Positions 1 through 8,427 of a DNA stretch of 64,000 nucleotides are shown piece by piece. The notes beneath the pieces are model-generated. The model saw nothing but the letters and a program-made list of their open reading frames with translations. It was not told where the DNA came from and ran no database searches. The DNA lies in NCBI GenBank assembly GCA_963644945.1, contig CAVIQK010000008.1, positions 1 to 64,000 of the forward strand, read 5' to 3'. The stretch is from CAVIQK01 sp963644945. Lineage in GTDB: Bacteria; Bacillota; Clostridia; Christensenellales; DTU072. Position numbers and translations under genes: made by a program. The first letter of the stretch is position 1, and each line of letters opens with the position of its first letter.

Positions 1-128
1 CCTTTTTCCGCGTGCGGGTTTTCATTGAGCCTTATTCTTTCTTTTTACATTCGCATTTATTTTAGCCTTCTTTTTATTGTTCGGTGAAAGTAAGAGACTA
101 AATGCGAAAATCAGAGTTTTCTATGTTC

Positions 129-485
129 TTAATCTTGTCCTAACATTTCGGTGTCATCATCCATTATTGCAATTTCTAATGGTGTGTCATCGATTTTTGC
201 ATTTTTCAACAACTCATCAAAAGACTTAGACTCATATAGCAAAACATACTTACATATACTTGGAAATCTTGCATCGGTTTCGTTTGTTTTTAGATATAAG
301 CCGAATTGCTTTACAATATCATTTTCAATGTTATCTTTATTTCCATACATTGTTCCTGTATGTATACGATATTCTTGTCCATGGAATTTGAAGTCAAGTC
401 CAAACCAGTGTCCATCAGATGGTCCCCAAACACCAATATATTGAGATTTTAATTGTTCTATGTTGTCATACTCATTTTTTCTCAT
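129..485 (-). CDS. Hypothetical protein, 118 aa, orphan
   Basis: I do not recognise a family. The product is a soluble acidic protein of 118 residues with no signal peptide or membrane segment; it has an aromatic/glycine-rich N-terminal half (GVWGPSDGHWFGLDF) and an acidic C-terminus (IMDDDTEMLGQD). The start is well supported: an AAGAAGGAG ribosome binding site lies about 10 bases before the ATG. The start codon overlaps the stop of a possible 37-codon ORF (ATGA), which suggests translational coupling. The gene is visibly more AT-rich than the tyrS and glg genes, which could mean recent acquisition. No function is proposed. Confidence 0.7.
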   Translation of the reverse strand: MRKNEYDNIEQLKSQYIGVWGPSDGHWFGLDFKFHGQEYRIHTGTMYGNKDNIENDIVKQFGLYLKTNETDARFPSICKYVLLYESKSFDELLKNAKIDDTPLEIAIMDDDTEMLGQD

Positions 486-595
486 TTTAAATGATACTCC
501 TTCTTAATTTTTTCAATTAACTTTCTTTCCATATCACTAATCGGTAAAAATTGAAATCGGGGTGGGGGATCGGGAAATTTCGTGGGAAAACGCAT
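482..595 (-). CDS. Possible small ORF, 37 aa, coupled to the 118-aa gene
   Basis: A short frame opens at ATG 595 and stops with TGA overlapping the ATG of the next gene. The C-terminal half (MERKLIEKIKKEYHLK) looks like a charged amphipathic helix, and an internal ATG at 532 would give just those 16 residues. The N-terminal half is proline-rich. It may be a genuine small protein, a leader peptide, or the tail of a decayed gene. The ribosome binding signal is weak (GAGGAC, 13 bases upstream) and partly inside the yigZ terminator stem, so confidence is low. Confidence 0.25.
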   Translation of the reverse strand: MRFPTKFPDPPPRFQFLPISDMERKLIEKIKKEYHLK

Positions 596-607
596 CTAAA
601 ATATAAA

Positions 608-630
608 AGTCCTCGGGGGGGGTGAGGGCT
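608..630 (-). terminator. Rho-independent terminator after yigZ, with poly-C loop
   Basis: Read on the minus strand, a 7-bp stem (AGCCCTC / GAGGACT, one G-U pair) encloses a loop of A plus eight Cs and is followed by a T-rich tract (TTTATATTTT). The stem begins at the base immediately after the yigZ stop codon. Confidence 0.65.
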
Positions 631-1254
631 TTACATGTTGTATTTTGCGAAGTGGTAGGCGGTGTATAGTTTTTCGGGGGAAGTTTTCCCTGCCGATATT
701 TCGTTGACTGTATCTAGGAGTCTATCGGGTGAAGATGTCGCTACGACAATTTCGACATCGTCGCCGTACTTTATATCTACGATGCTAGAAAACTCTGCCG
801 TTTTGTTTTGGAATTTTCCGTATAGGTCATAGGAAAGTTTTATTTTATAAAAGTCCGACATTGTGGCTTTTTGGAATGTCCCTTTTTCTAGGACGGCTTT
901 TGCCGACTTGGAATAAGCAAGGGTGAGTCCTGATGCACCGAGTTTTATTCCGCCAAAATATCTCACTACCACGACGGCTACTCCGTATAGAGATTTGTTT
1001 TTTATCGCCGTCAGTATGGGCATGCCCGAAGTGCCTTGCGGTTCGCCGTCGTCGGACACTTTTTGTTCGTTTTTGTCGGGAACGGACACTATCGCATAAG
1101 GGTAGTGAGTGGCTTCTTTGTATCTCTTTTTGACTTCTTTTAGAAAATTAAGCCCCTCTTCTACGTCGGCAACGTTTTTGGCTACCGCTATAAATTTGGA
1201 GCGTTTTTCTATGTAGAGGTCTTCGACTTCGCCGTCTAGGGTGATGTAGTCCAC
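631..1254 (-). CDS. yigZ: YigZ/IMPACT family protein
   Basis: A 207-residue protein of the YigZ/IMPACT family (UPF0029 N-terminal domain plus a ferredoxin-like C-terminal domain). Family landmarks are SKFIA near the start, the block VSDDGEPQGTSGMPIL and the block VVVVRYFGGIKLGASGL. Members are linked to translation control; the bacterial role is not settled. The frame is open further upstream, but that stretch lies inside tyrS. I chose GTG at 1254 because it overlaps the tyrS stop (TAGTG) and starts the family-typical N-terminus (VDYITL). It is the last gene of the aminotransferase-tyrS-yigZ operon, with a terminator directly after it. Confidence 0.88.
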   Translation of the reverse strand: MDYITLDGEVEDLYIEKRSKFIAVAKNVADVEEGLNFLKEVKKRYKEATHYPYAIVSVPDKNEQKVSDDGEPQGTSGMPILTAIKNKSLYGVAVVVVRYFGGIKLGASGLTLAYSKSAKAVLEKGTFQKATMSDFYKIKLSYDLYGKFQNKTAEFSSIVDIKYGDDVEIVVATSSPDRLLDTVNEISAGKTSPEKLYTAYHFAKYNM

Positions 1255-2459
1255 TATGCTTCTACTTTTAATCTGACTTTTTTGCCTTTTGCAAGCACAA
1301 AACCGTTGGCAATATCGCTGTCGGTAAGGGTTGCATCCCAACCTTTGACTTCGATATCGTTGATTTTGACTCCGCCACCGTCAATAAGACGTCTTGCTTC
1401 GCCTTTGGAGGGGGCAAGTTTTAGGGCAACCAAAAGATCTACTACCTTGGTGATACCTTCGGGGAGTTTTACGGAAGGCATATCGTCGGAATTTCCGCCG
1501 AAAGCGCCTTTACTCTTTTTGAGGGCTTCTTCGGCATCTTGTTCGCCATGGACGATTTTGACTACTTCGTATGCAAGTCTTTCTTTTGCGACGTTCATTC
1601 TTTCGTCTTGGTGTGCGGTCAACTCGTTGACTTCGTCCATAGGAACAAATGTCAGGAGTCTTAGGCATTTGTTGACGTCTGCATCGTCAATGTTTCTGAA
1701 ATATTGGAAAAGTTCGTAAGGAGAAGTCTTTTCTTTGTCAAGCCATACTGCTCCTTTTTGGGTTTTGCCCATCTTCTTGCCTTCGGATGTGGTCAAGAGT
1801 TCGAAAGTCATGGCGTATGCGGGAGCGCCTTCTTTTCTTCTAATAAGGTCTTCGCCTGCCAAAATGTTGGACCATTGATCGTCTCCGCCACATTCTAGGC
1901 AACAACCGTAATCTTGGTATAGACGTAAAAAGTCGTATGCTTGCATTAGCATGTAGTTGAATTCTAGAAAAGTTAGTCCCTTTTCCATACGTTGTTTGTA
2001 GCATTCTGCGGTAAGCATACGGTTGACAGAGAATAGTGAGCCTATTTCTCTTATGAAGTCTATGTAATTGAGATTGAGAAGCCAGTCGGCATTGTTGACC
2101 ATAATGGCGGCATTGTCGCCTTCAAACGAGAAGAATCTCGACATTTGTTTTTTGAAGCAGTCGCAGTTGTGTTGGACTTGTTCTTTGGTCATAAAGGATC
2201 TCATGTCCGTTCTGCCGGAAGGATCTCCTACCATGCCCGTACCGCCACCTATAAGTACGATGGGACGGTGTCCGGCTCTTTGCATGTGTCCCATTGCCAT
2301 CAATGCAAGATAGTGACCTACGTGCAAAGAATCTGCAGTGGGATCGAATCCGATGTAGAAAGATACACTTTCTTTGCCGAGTTTTTCGTAAAGTTCTTCT
2401 TCAAAAACCGTTTGTTTTATAAATCCTCTTTCTCTAAGGGTGTCCATTACGTTTTTCAT
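1254..2459 (-). CDS. tyrS: Tyrosyl-tRNA synthetase
   Basis: TyrRS charges tRNA-Tyr with tyrosine in the cytoplasm. The 401-residue length is normal for the bacterial enzyme. The class I signature is seen as HVGH at residues 46-49 in the context DPTADSLHVGH. The KMSKS loop appears as KMGKT near residue 230, and an S4-type RNA-binding domain ends the protein (KGEARRLIDGGGVKIND). The start has a GAGGAG site about 8 bases upstream. The gene begins 2 bases after the aminotransferase stop and overlaps yigZ by one base, so the three are co-transcribed. No T-box leader is visible; the promoter lies upstream of the aminotransferase. Confidence 0.97.
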   Translation of the reverse strand: MKNVMDTLRERGFIKQTVFEEELYEKLGKESVSFYIGFDPTADSLHVGHYLALMAMGHMQRAGHRPIVLIGGGTGMVGDPSGRTDMRSFMTKEQVQHNCDCFKKQMSRFFSFEGDNAAIMVNNADWLLNLNYIDFIREIGSLFSVNRMLTAECYKQRMEKGLTFLEFNYMLMQAYDFLRLYQDYGCCLECGGDDQWSNILAGEDLIRRKEGAPAYAMTFELLTTSEGKKMGKTQKGAVWLDKEKTSPYELFQYFRNIDDADVNKCLRLLTFVPMDEVNELTAHQDERMNVAKERLAYEVVKIVHGEQDAEEALKKSKGAFGGNSDDMPSVKLPEGITKVVDLLVALKLAPSKGEARRLIDGGGVKINDIEVKGWDATLTDSDIANGFVLAKGKKVRLKVEA

Positions 2460-2461
2460 AT

Positions 2462-3664
2462 TTATTTCTCCTCTTGTCCTTGTATTTCTTCTTTTAGTAG
2501 GTCGCCGAGTCTTTTGATACCCGAATCGATTTGTTCTAACGTCGCATTGGAATAATTGAGTCTAAATGTGTTTTTGTCGGGTTCGGTCGCAAAGAAAGAT
2601 TCGCCTGCGACAAAAGCAACATTCCTTTTGACGGCTTTTAGTAAAAGTTTTGATGCGTCGATATATTCGGGAAGTACGCACCATATAAACAAACCGCCTT
2701 GAGGGTTGGTATATTTGACGGATGACGGAAAATATTTGCGAATGGCGGATATCATCGCATCCTTTTTCTCTTTGTAGACGGGTTTTACTAGGGAAAGGGT
2801 TGTTTCCATGTAACCATGTCTTAAATATTCGTCCACGATGGCTTGGGAAAGCGAAGTCGTGTGAACGTCAACGGCTTGTTTGCCGATGGTCATTTTTCTG
2901 ATAATTTTTTCGTCCGCAGCCACAAGTCCTACTCTTATTCCGGGGCCGAGTGTCTTGGAAAAAGATGTGTTGTAGATAATGTTGCCGCATGTGTCAAACG
3001 ACTTGATCGGGGGAAGATCCTCGCCTTCGAAACGGATCTTGGAATAGGGATCGTCTTCCAAAACTACCACACCGTATTTTGCCGTAATTTCGGCAATTTT
3101 CTTTCTTTTTTCGATGCTTATCGTCTTGCCGGTAGGGTTGGAAAATGTAGGGACGATATACAAAAGTTTTGGGAAGTTTTCGACAATTTTGTTTTCCAAA
3201 TCGGTCAAATTTATGCCGTCGTCGTCCGAATCTACCGATACAAGTTTGGCTTCGTAGGTTTTGGCAATATGAATTGCGGCAAGGTATGTAGGTCTTTCGA
3301 AAAGTATGACGTCGCCTTTATTTATAAAGGCTTTCATGGTAAGGTCGATGCCTTGTTGGCCACCGCTTATTGCTAGGACGTTTTCTTTTTTCAGTCCCCT
3401 TATTCCCATGTTTTCAAGATATGCAATTCCGCTTTCTAGAAAAGGCGCCCAACCTTCGGTCGCTCCGTATTGCAATACGTCATAACCGGTTTTGCCGACG
3501 AGAATTTCGGAAGAAAGTTCTCTTACGATGTCGGTGGGGATACCTTCTTTTGCAGGAAGTCCTCCCGCAAACGAGATAATTTCGGGGTTTTTCAAAAGTT
3601 TGAATATCTCCCTTATTGCATTGCCTTCGAGATTTTTGAGTCTATCGCTCCACTTGTATTCCAT
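2462..3664 (-). CDS. PLP-dependent aminotransferase (class I/II, 2-aminoadipate-like)
   Basis: A 400-residue fold-type I aminotransferase. The PLP-binding lysine is in NTSFSKTLGPGIRVG (around residue 235), with IVPTFSNPTGKTIS as the substrate/cofactor loop and the C-terminal arginine region FRLNYSNA. The closest general class is the LysN/2-aminoadipate group related to MocR C-terminal domains; no GntR-type DNA-binding domain is attached. Substrate cannot be fixed from sequence; aromatic or branched amino acids are possible, and linkage to tyrS makes tyrosine metabolism plausible but unproven. It is the first gene of the operon, with an AGAGGT site before ATG 3664 and a good sigma-A promoter upstream. 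Confidence 0.88.
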   Translation of the reverse strand: MEYKWSDRLKNLEGNAIREIFKLLKNPEIISFAGGLPAKEGIPTDIVRELSSEILVGKTGYDVLQYGATEGWAPFLESGIAYLENMGIRGLKKENVLAISGGQQGIDLTMKAFINKGDVILFERPTYLAAIHIAKTYEAKLVSVDSDDDGINLTDLENKIVENFPKLLYIVPTFSNPTGKTISIEKRKKIAEITAKYGVVVLEDDPYSKIRFEGEDLPPIKSFDTCGNIIYNTSFSKTLGPGIRVGLVAADEKIIRKMTIGKQAVDVHTTSLSQAIVDEYLRHGYMETTLSLVKPVYKEKKDAMISAIRKYFPSSVKYTNPQGGLFIWCVLPEYIDASKLLLKAVKRNVAFVAGESFFATEPDKNTFRLNYSNATLEQIDSGIKRLGDLLKEEIQGQEEK

Positions 3665-3693
3665 TGTGTACCTCTTGTAAATTATTAGTGCAT

Positions 3694-3723
3694 ATTATAG
3701 TACTTAAAATAAATGTTAGTCAA
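3694..3723 (-). promoter_or_regulatory. Sigma-A promoter of aminotransferase-tyrS-yigZ
   Basis: On the minus strand TTGACT (3718-3723) is separated by 18 bases from TATAAT (3694-3699), about 30 bases before the ATG. Confidence 0.75.
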
Positions 3724-3767
3724 TCAAAAAACCTAACTCTTGTCGGTTATATTTCTTGTATTTCGTT

Positions 3768-3797
3768 TTGAAGTTGCTAAAAACACGAGAATATGGT
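3768..3797 (+). promoter_or_regulatory. Candidate promoter with almost no leader
   Basis: TTGAAG (3768-3773), an 18-base spacer and TATGGT (3792-3797) precede the ATG at 3810. Initiation would fall about 6 bases before the start codon, so the mRNA would be nearly leaderless, in keeping with the lack of a Shine-Dalgarno sequence. Confidence 0.4.
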
Positions 3798-3809
3798 AAA
3801 CTTTCCTTT

Positions 3810-5138
3810 ATGAAACAAAAATCGCTTTTCATCGCTATAATCGCAACTGTTTTGATAATCTCGGTGCTTACCGTCGTTTTCGGTATGGTCCATCTGTTGT
3901 CAAGCAATCGTGAAAGTCAAAAAGCATCCTTTGAACGCACAAATTTCGAGTATAGTAGCGATGTAAGGCTTGCTTTCGTAGGGGCATTTGACTTAATTGT
4001 AGGCGAAGGGGGGACTTCTACTATCCCCGATTTTGCGACTTTTAGGGATAGAATTTACAAGAGTTTGAGGGAAGCAAGAGTTTCGCAAACCGTAGTCGAA
4101 AAGGTCATTGCCGAAATAAAATGCACCGATTGGTCGGACGAGGGCGAAGCGGGACAATTCGTAAAAACCCTTGTTCAACTTGAAAAAGACGAGGAAAACA
4201 CGCTTGATTTGTTGGTAAATACTCAAAACGTAGAAAGTTCCCTTGACGGCTTTTTTGCCTTTTTGGAAAAGACGGGGGCGACTTCGGACGAAATGGGAAG
4301 ATTCCTTTATAGATTTATTTTGAACGGGCAGTGCGACGAGGTCTTTTATAAGGTGGACGAAAATGACTTTGCGATTATGACGGCAGGGACGGTTGCACTG
4401 CTAAATTCTTTCGATCAAGAAATATTTGGTTCGCTATCTAGTTCTAGGACCTTTTTAAGCGGACTTGTAACCCTTGGTTATGCTTACAAGAGAATAATAA
4501 AAAGTGTCGGGAAAAACGATGTAAAAACTCTTGTCGGACTGGATGTTTTGACTAAAACCGACGGGGATATGATAGACTCGTCAAAGAGAGCGGAATATCT
4601 AGAAAAGGCAACGTTCTTTACCGATAATTTTGGGGATATTTTCTCGGAAATCGCCGACCTTTTGACTCGTATGCCTTATGAATTTTTTGAGGAATTGTAC
4701 GATTATAATGCCTTGAAGAAAGGGGCTGTCCAAGACGATTATACACTTTTATTCGCATATAAACGGCTGTCGGACGAAATCGTCAAAAGTTTTGATAACC
4801 TGTCTTCTAATAGGACAACGGACGAAACTGTTGACTTTTTGGCGAAGTTTTACGCATCCGCAAAATGCGCAATCGATATTTTGTACGGCAACACCGATAG
4901 TTTTTTAGACGATTATACTAGCGGAAAAACGATGTTAAAAGATATTTTCGACAATGCAAAAGTTTTGAGCGATATTGATGCAAAGACTCTTGACGATGTC
5001 AAAAATTTGGACGATAAAACAGTCGAAAAAGGACTGAAATCTGCTAAATATCTAGAAAATCTGGACTTCGATTTTTCGGCTACCCTCAATTATTTTATGT
5101 CGGGAATAACACTCGCATCTATTGCTTTTTGGATATAA
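3810..5138 (+). CDS. Unknown exported/membrane-anchored helical protein, 442 aa
   Basis: I do not recognise the family. From ATG 3810 the protein starts with a short basic stretch (MKQK) and one membrane segment at about residues 5-30, then has roughly 400 mostly helical, acidic residues. A hydrophobic stretch closes it (YFMSGITLASIAFWI) and may be a second membrane segment. The frame extends upstream to 3756, but that adds 18 residues in front of a classic export signal, so I prefer 3810 despite the missing ribosome binding site. The ABC ATPase follows 10 bases later and the FtsX-like permease after that. The protein is therefore probably the extracytoplasmic or accessory partner of that transporter. 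Function unknown. Confidence 0.75.
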   Translation: MKQKSLFIAIIATVLIISVLTVVFGMVHLLSSNRESQKASFERTNFEYSSDVRLAFVGAFDLIVGEGGTSTIPDFATFRDRIYKSLREARVSQTVVEKVIAEIKCTDWSDEGEAGQFVKTLVQLEKDEENTLDLLVNTQNVESSLDGFFAFLEKTGATSDEMGRFLYRFILNGQCDEVFYKVDENDFAIMTAGTVALLNSFDQEIFGSLSSSRTFLSGLVTLGYAYKRIIKSVGKNDVKTLVGLDVLTKTDGDMIDSSKRAEYLEKATFFTDNFGDIFSEIADLLTRMPYEFFEELYDYNALKKGAVQDDYTLLFAYKRLSDEIVKSFDNLSSNRTTDETVDFLAKFYASAKCAIDILYGNTDSFLDDYTSGKTMLKDIFDNAKVLSDIDAKTLDDVKNLDDKTVEKGLKSAKYLENLDFDFSATLNYFMSGITLASIAFWI

Positions 5139-5148
5139 AGGAGCGAAT

Positions 5149-5805
5149 ATGGCACTTTTGGAAATCAAAAACATTTATAAAAATTACGGCAACACACCTG
5201 TTTTGCAAGGCATCAATTTGACTGTCGAACAAGGCGATTTTGTTTCTATTATCGGGGCATCCGGTAGCGGAAAATCGACACTTCTAAATATCATCGGCGG
5301 AATGGATCTGCCCTCTTCCGGTGAAGTCATTTTTGACGGGGAAAACATAACTAAAAAGACCGAAAAAGAACTTGCCGTATTAAGACGGACAAAACTTGGA
5401 TTTATATTCCAATTTTTCAATTTGGCACCATATTTGACGGCAAAAGAAAACATTGAACTTCCTTTGGTTTTTTCGGGTGAAAAACTTAAAAATTATCAAG
5501 AAAACATCCAAAATCTTGCAAAAACACTAGGAATTGAGAATATTCTAGGTAAACTCCCCAAAGAACTTTCGGGCGGTGAACAGCAAAGAGTCGCCATTGC
5601 AAGGGGACTTATCTTCAATCCTTCTCTTATTCTTCTCGATGAGCCGACCGGAAACCTTGACAGCAAAAACGCATTGGAAATAATGAAGTTGCTAAAAAAT
5701 ATCAATCAAGAAACTCACACTACCATAATACAAGTCACGCACAGCATGGAAAATGCCGAATTCGGCAACAAGATTATTGAGATAAAAGACGGAATTATAC
5801 AGTGA
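5149..5805 (+). CDS. ABC transporter ATP-binding protein (MacB/LolD/FtsE type)
   Basis: A 218-residue ABC ATPase that powers the FtsX-like permease encoded next. It has Walker A (GASGSGKST), a Q-loop in FIFQFFNLAPYLTA, the signature LSGGEQQRVAIARGL, Walker B (LILLDEPTGNLD) and a switch histidine (QVTHSMENA). The ATG at 5149 has an AAGGAG site 5 bases before it. The ATPase stop overlaps the permease GTG start (GTGA), a translational coupling typical of such pairs. In Gram-positives this class exports peptides or lipoproteins, or transmits signals mechanically; substrate unknown here. Confidence 0.93.
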   Translation: MALLEIKNIYKNYGNTPVLQGINLTVEQGDFVSIIGASGSGKSTLLNIIGGMDLPSSGEVIFDGENITKKTEKELAVLRRTKLGFIFQFFNLAPYLTAKENIELPLVFSGEKLKNYQENIQNLAKTLGIENILGKLPKELSGGEQQRVAIARGLIFNPSLILLDEPTGNLDSKNALEIMKLLKNINQETHTTIIQVTHSMENAEFGNKIIEIKDGIIQ

Positions 5806-8258
5806 ATATACTTGTAAAAAATGTTCTACGGAGCATAAGTAAAAGTAAATTTTCTACGTTTTTGATTATTTTGACGATTGTTCTCGTCACTATAATTTTC
5901 TTTTTGTCTGCATCAAGTTCGGACATTATTTACAGTGTCCTAAAATCCGAATATTCAAGAATCAATATTGATGCCGATATTTTGGTGGGATCCCAAGGCG
6001 GGGGCGAAATGTACTCGCAAAGTTTGATTGCATCAGGTATCGAAAATGACGAAAACGTGCAAAGTATTACTTATTTTTTGCGGTCTTCTACCGTACTTTC
6101 GGACAGAAACAATGAGGCTATATTTTTAGAGGCTACGGATCTCGAAACATTTTTTGAAAAAGATAAATCTTTTTCTTTGATTTCTTCCGCCCAGGTCAAG
6201 GGATATCCCGAAGCCGTTGTGTCGGAGGAATTTTTAGAAAAATATCAATATAATATAGGCGATACTTTGACGATTTTGTCGCCGATAAACATGGAGCCTT
6301 TAACCTTTTCTATCACAAAAGTCGTGACCAAAGAGGGCTTTTTCTCGTCAATGACTCTAGACACTGTGCTTGTCGATTTGTCTGCGGTGGGGAGTTCTAC
6401 CCTTGTAAACAACACCCTTATTAAGTTGAAAGACGGTGTAGATAAGGACGAATATATCGAAAAAATCTCGACGATTCTTCCTTATATAAATGTGGGGAGC
6501 GCTCTTCCTGACGATATAATCGGGGAAATGGAAAAAGAAAGCAATACTCTCTATGTCGTTGCCCTTTTGTTCGTCGTAGTGTTGATGTCCATAATACTCT
6601 TCACGATGTACCTACTTTTGTCAAGGAAGAGAGTGGATGAAATTGTAGTGTTCAAATCGGTGGGGGCGACACCTTTTTACTCTTCGCTCGTCATTATACT
6701 GGAAGCACTGATATATGGTATTGTCGGGGGCATTGTCGGTCTAATTTTTGGGAGAATTATTCTCGAAATATTGGAGTCGGTTTTCCTAACGGCAGGGACA
6801 ATAAATTATCGTTTTTGGAAATATCTCGTGAGTTTTTTGGGATCCGTATTGTTGAGTATTGTGGCATCTCTCATTCCTGCAATAAGTAGCGGTAAAAAGA
6901 CCATCAAAGATCTTCTTAAAGATACCGTCAAACATACGATATTCCCTAACAAATATCTTGCAATCGCACTCCTTATTGTAGTCGCTACACTTCTTCTTGC
7001 CACTCTACTTACCGAAGGGACGGTTTCTTTGGTCCTTGCGCTCGTGCTTGTACCTTTTGTAGTCGCATCGCTTTTCGTCTTGACTCCTTATGTACTCAAA
7101 GTATTTACAAAAATATTCTCACTATTTTCTAAAAAAGGTTTTTCGGGACTGTTTAGTAAAAATATGAATAGGCATCACGCATCTTCGGTTTTGACAATGC
7201 TGGTCGCTTTGATCATAGGATTTAGTTTTCTTTTCTTCGAGTTGTTCGGTATCGTCGTATCGGGCATAACTCCGTATAGGTCAAGAATAGATGCGGATAT
7301 TGTAGCCGTAGCAACTAAAAACGAGAGTTTGGACACAATGCTTGCCGAATTAAACGAAAAAGGTCAAGCCGTATATTATAAAGAAACGTCGCTTTTTATC
7401 GATACCGGAACGACCACGCAAGAAGATGTTATTTCGTATATTGTAGGTTCTACGGACACGTTAAAACTGATGACTACGGGACTAAAAGGACAGACAATCG
7501 ATGATTTTGCCACTACCGAAAACGGTATTGTACTAAACTACGATTTGGCTAAGTCGCTGAACATTGAAGTAGGGGACAACATAACTCTCGGTTATACCGT
7601 AAAGACGTCACAAAATAAAACGATGTTTCCTCTTGCCACCCCTTTCAAAGTGGTAGGATTCGACTATACGGACAACAGTTATCCGAAGTGTCTATTTATA
7701 AAGATAGACGATGCTTTAGGCAAGATAAATATTCCGTCAACTTCTGTCCTTTTGGTGCATCAACTTTCGTATGACGACACAAACGATATTATGACAAAAT
7801 ACGGCGGATATGCAGTGAGTCGGGATACTTTCGTATATACCGGACAAAACCCCGACGGGCTTATCTCGGTAATATATGTCCTTGAAGGGGTGTTTTTGGC
7901 GGTAGCGGTGCTTGGACTTGTAAATCTCATATTTGTCGAACTGTTTGAACGGGACAACGAATTTTTTGCTTTCAAGTCGGCAGGATGCTCGTACCATGAC
8001 TATTTGAAATTGTCCGTCCCCGAAAACATGCTTGTTTCTTTGTCGGGTATGACCATGGGACTTGTAATAACTACTGTTTTTTCGGCTTTGATCCCATCCC
8101 TATATACTCTTGTCGGCAAGCATCCTTATTATGCCGTATTGTCGCCTACGGTCTTTTTGGTGGCACTCATCGGAGGGATCGGGTACTTGGCGATTGCAAG
8201 CCTAATAAGACTGTCCACGAAGAAGAGATTTTTACGTATTTCAAAGAACTCTTTTTAA
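5802..8258 (+). CDS. FtsX-like ABC permease, two FtsX cores
   Basis: An 818-residue permease with the duplicated MacB/BceB-like layout: an N-terminal membrane segment (about residues 17-38), an extracytoplasmic domain, a three-helix FtsX core (about 250-390), extra membrane segments around 395-440, a second extracytoplasmic domain (about 490-680), and a second FtsX core to the end. The first core carries the usual loop KRVDEIVVFKSVGATP and the second has ERDNEFFAFKSAGCS. GTG 5802 overlaps the ATPase stop. It would work with the upstream ATPase and the unknown anchored protein. No bceRS-type two-component system is adjacent. The gene ends in an AT-rich stretch without a clear terminator. Confidence 0.9.
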   Translation: MNILVKNVLRSISKSKFSTFLIILTIVLVTIIFFLSASSSDIIYSVLKSEYSRINIDADILVGSQGGGEMYSQSLIASGIENDENVQSITYFLRSSTVLSDRNNEAIFLEATDLETFFEKDKSFSLISSAQVKGYPEAVVSEEFLEKYQYNIGDTLTILSPINMEPLTFSITKVVTKEGFFSSMTLDTVLVDLSAVGSSTLVNNTLIKLKDGVDKDEYIEKISTILPYINVGSALPDDIIGEMEKESNTLYVVALLFVVVLMSIILFTMYLLLSRKRVDEIVVFKSVGATPFYSSLVIILEALIYGIVGGIVGLIFGRIILEILESVFLTAGTINYRFWKYLVSFLGSVLLSIVASLIPAISSGKKTIKDLLKDTVKHTIFPNKYLAIALLIVVATLLLATLLTEGTVSLVLALVLVPFVVASLFVLTPYVLKVFTKIFSLFSKKGFSGLFSKNMNRHHASSVLTMLVALIIGFSFLFFELFGIVVSGITPYRSRIDADIVAVATKNESLDTMLAELNEKGQAVYYKETSLFIDTGTTTQEDVISYIVGSTDTLKLMTTGLKGQTIDDFATTENGIVLNYDLAKSLNIEVGDNITLGYTVKTSQNKTMFPLATPFKVVGFDYTDNSYPKCLFIKIDDALGKINIPSTSVLLVHQLSYDDTNDIMTKYGGYAVSRDTFVYTGQNPDGLISVIYVLEGVFLAVAVLGLVNLIFVELFERDNEFFAFKSAGCSYHDYLKLSVPENMLVSLSGMTMGLVITTVFSALIPSLYTLVGKHPYYAVLSPTVFLVALIGGIGYLAIASLIRLSTKKRFLRISKNSF

Positions 8259-8357
8259 AAAAAGAGAAAAATGACCGTAGCAAAGTATTTTTAGGACTTT
8301 TTCTACAAAAATTTTTGGTAAATTTTAATAAATTTTTTTTGTTTTTTTGCAAAACGA

Positions 8358-8386
8358 TTGCAACCAATCTATATTTATTGTAAAAT
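8358..8386 (+). promoter_or_regulatory. Strong sigma-A promoter of gap
   Basis: TTGCAA (8358-8363), 17-base spacer, TAAAAT (8381-8386), in an AT-rich region. The gene also has a perfect AGGAGG at 8412-8417, 10 bases before its ATG. Confidence 0.8.
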
Positions 8387-8427
8387 ATAGCCATAACATA
8401 AATATCAATTTAGGAGGATATATTTTT

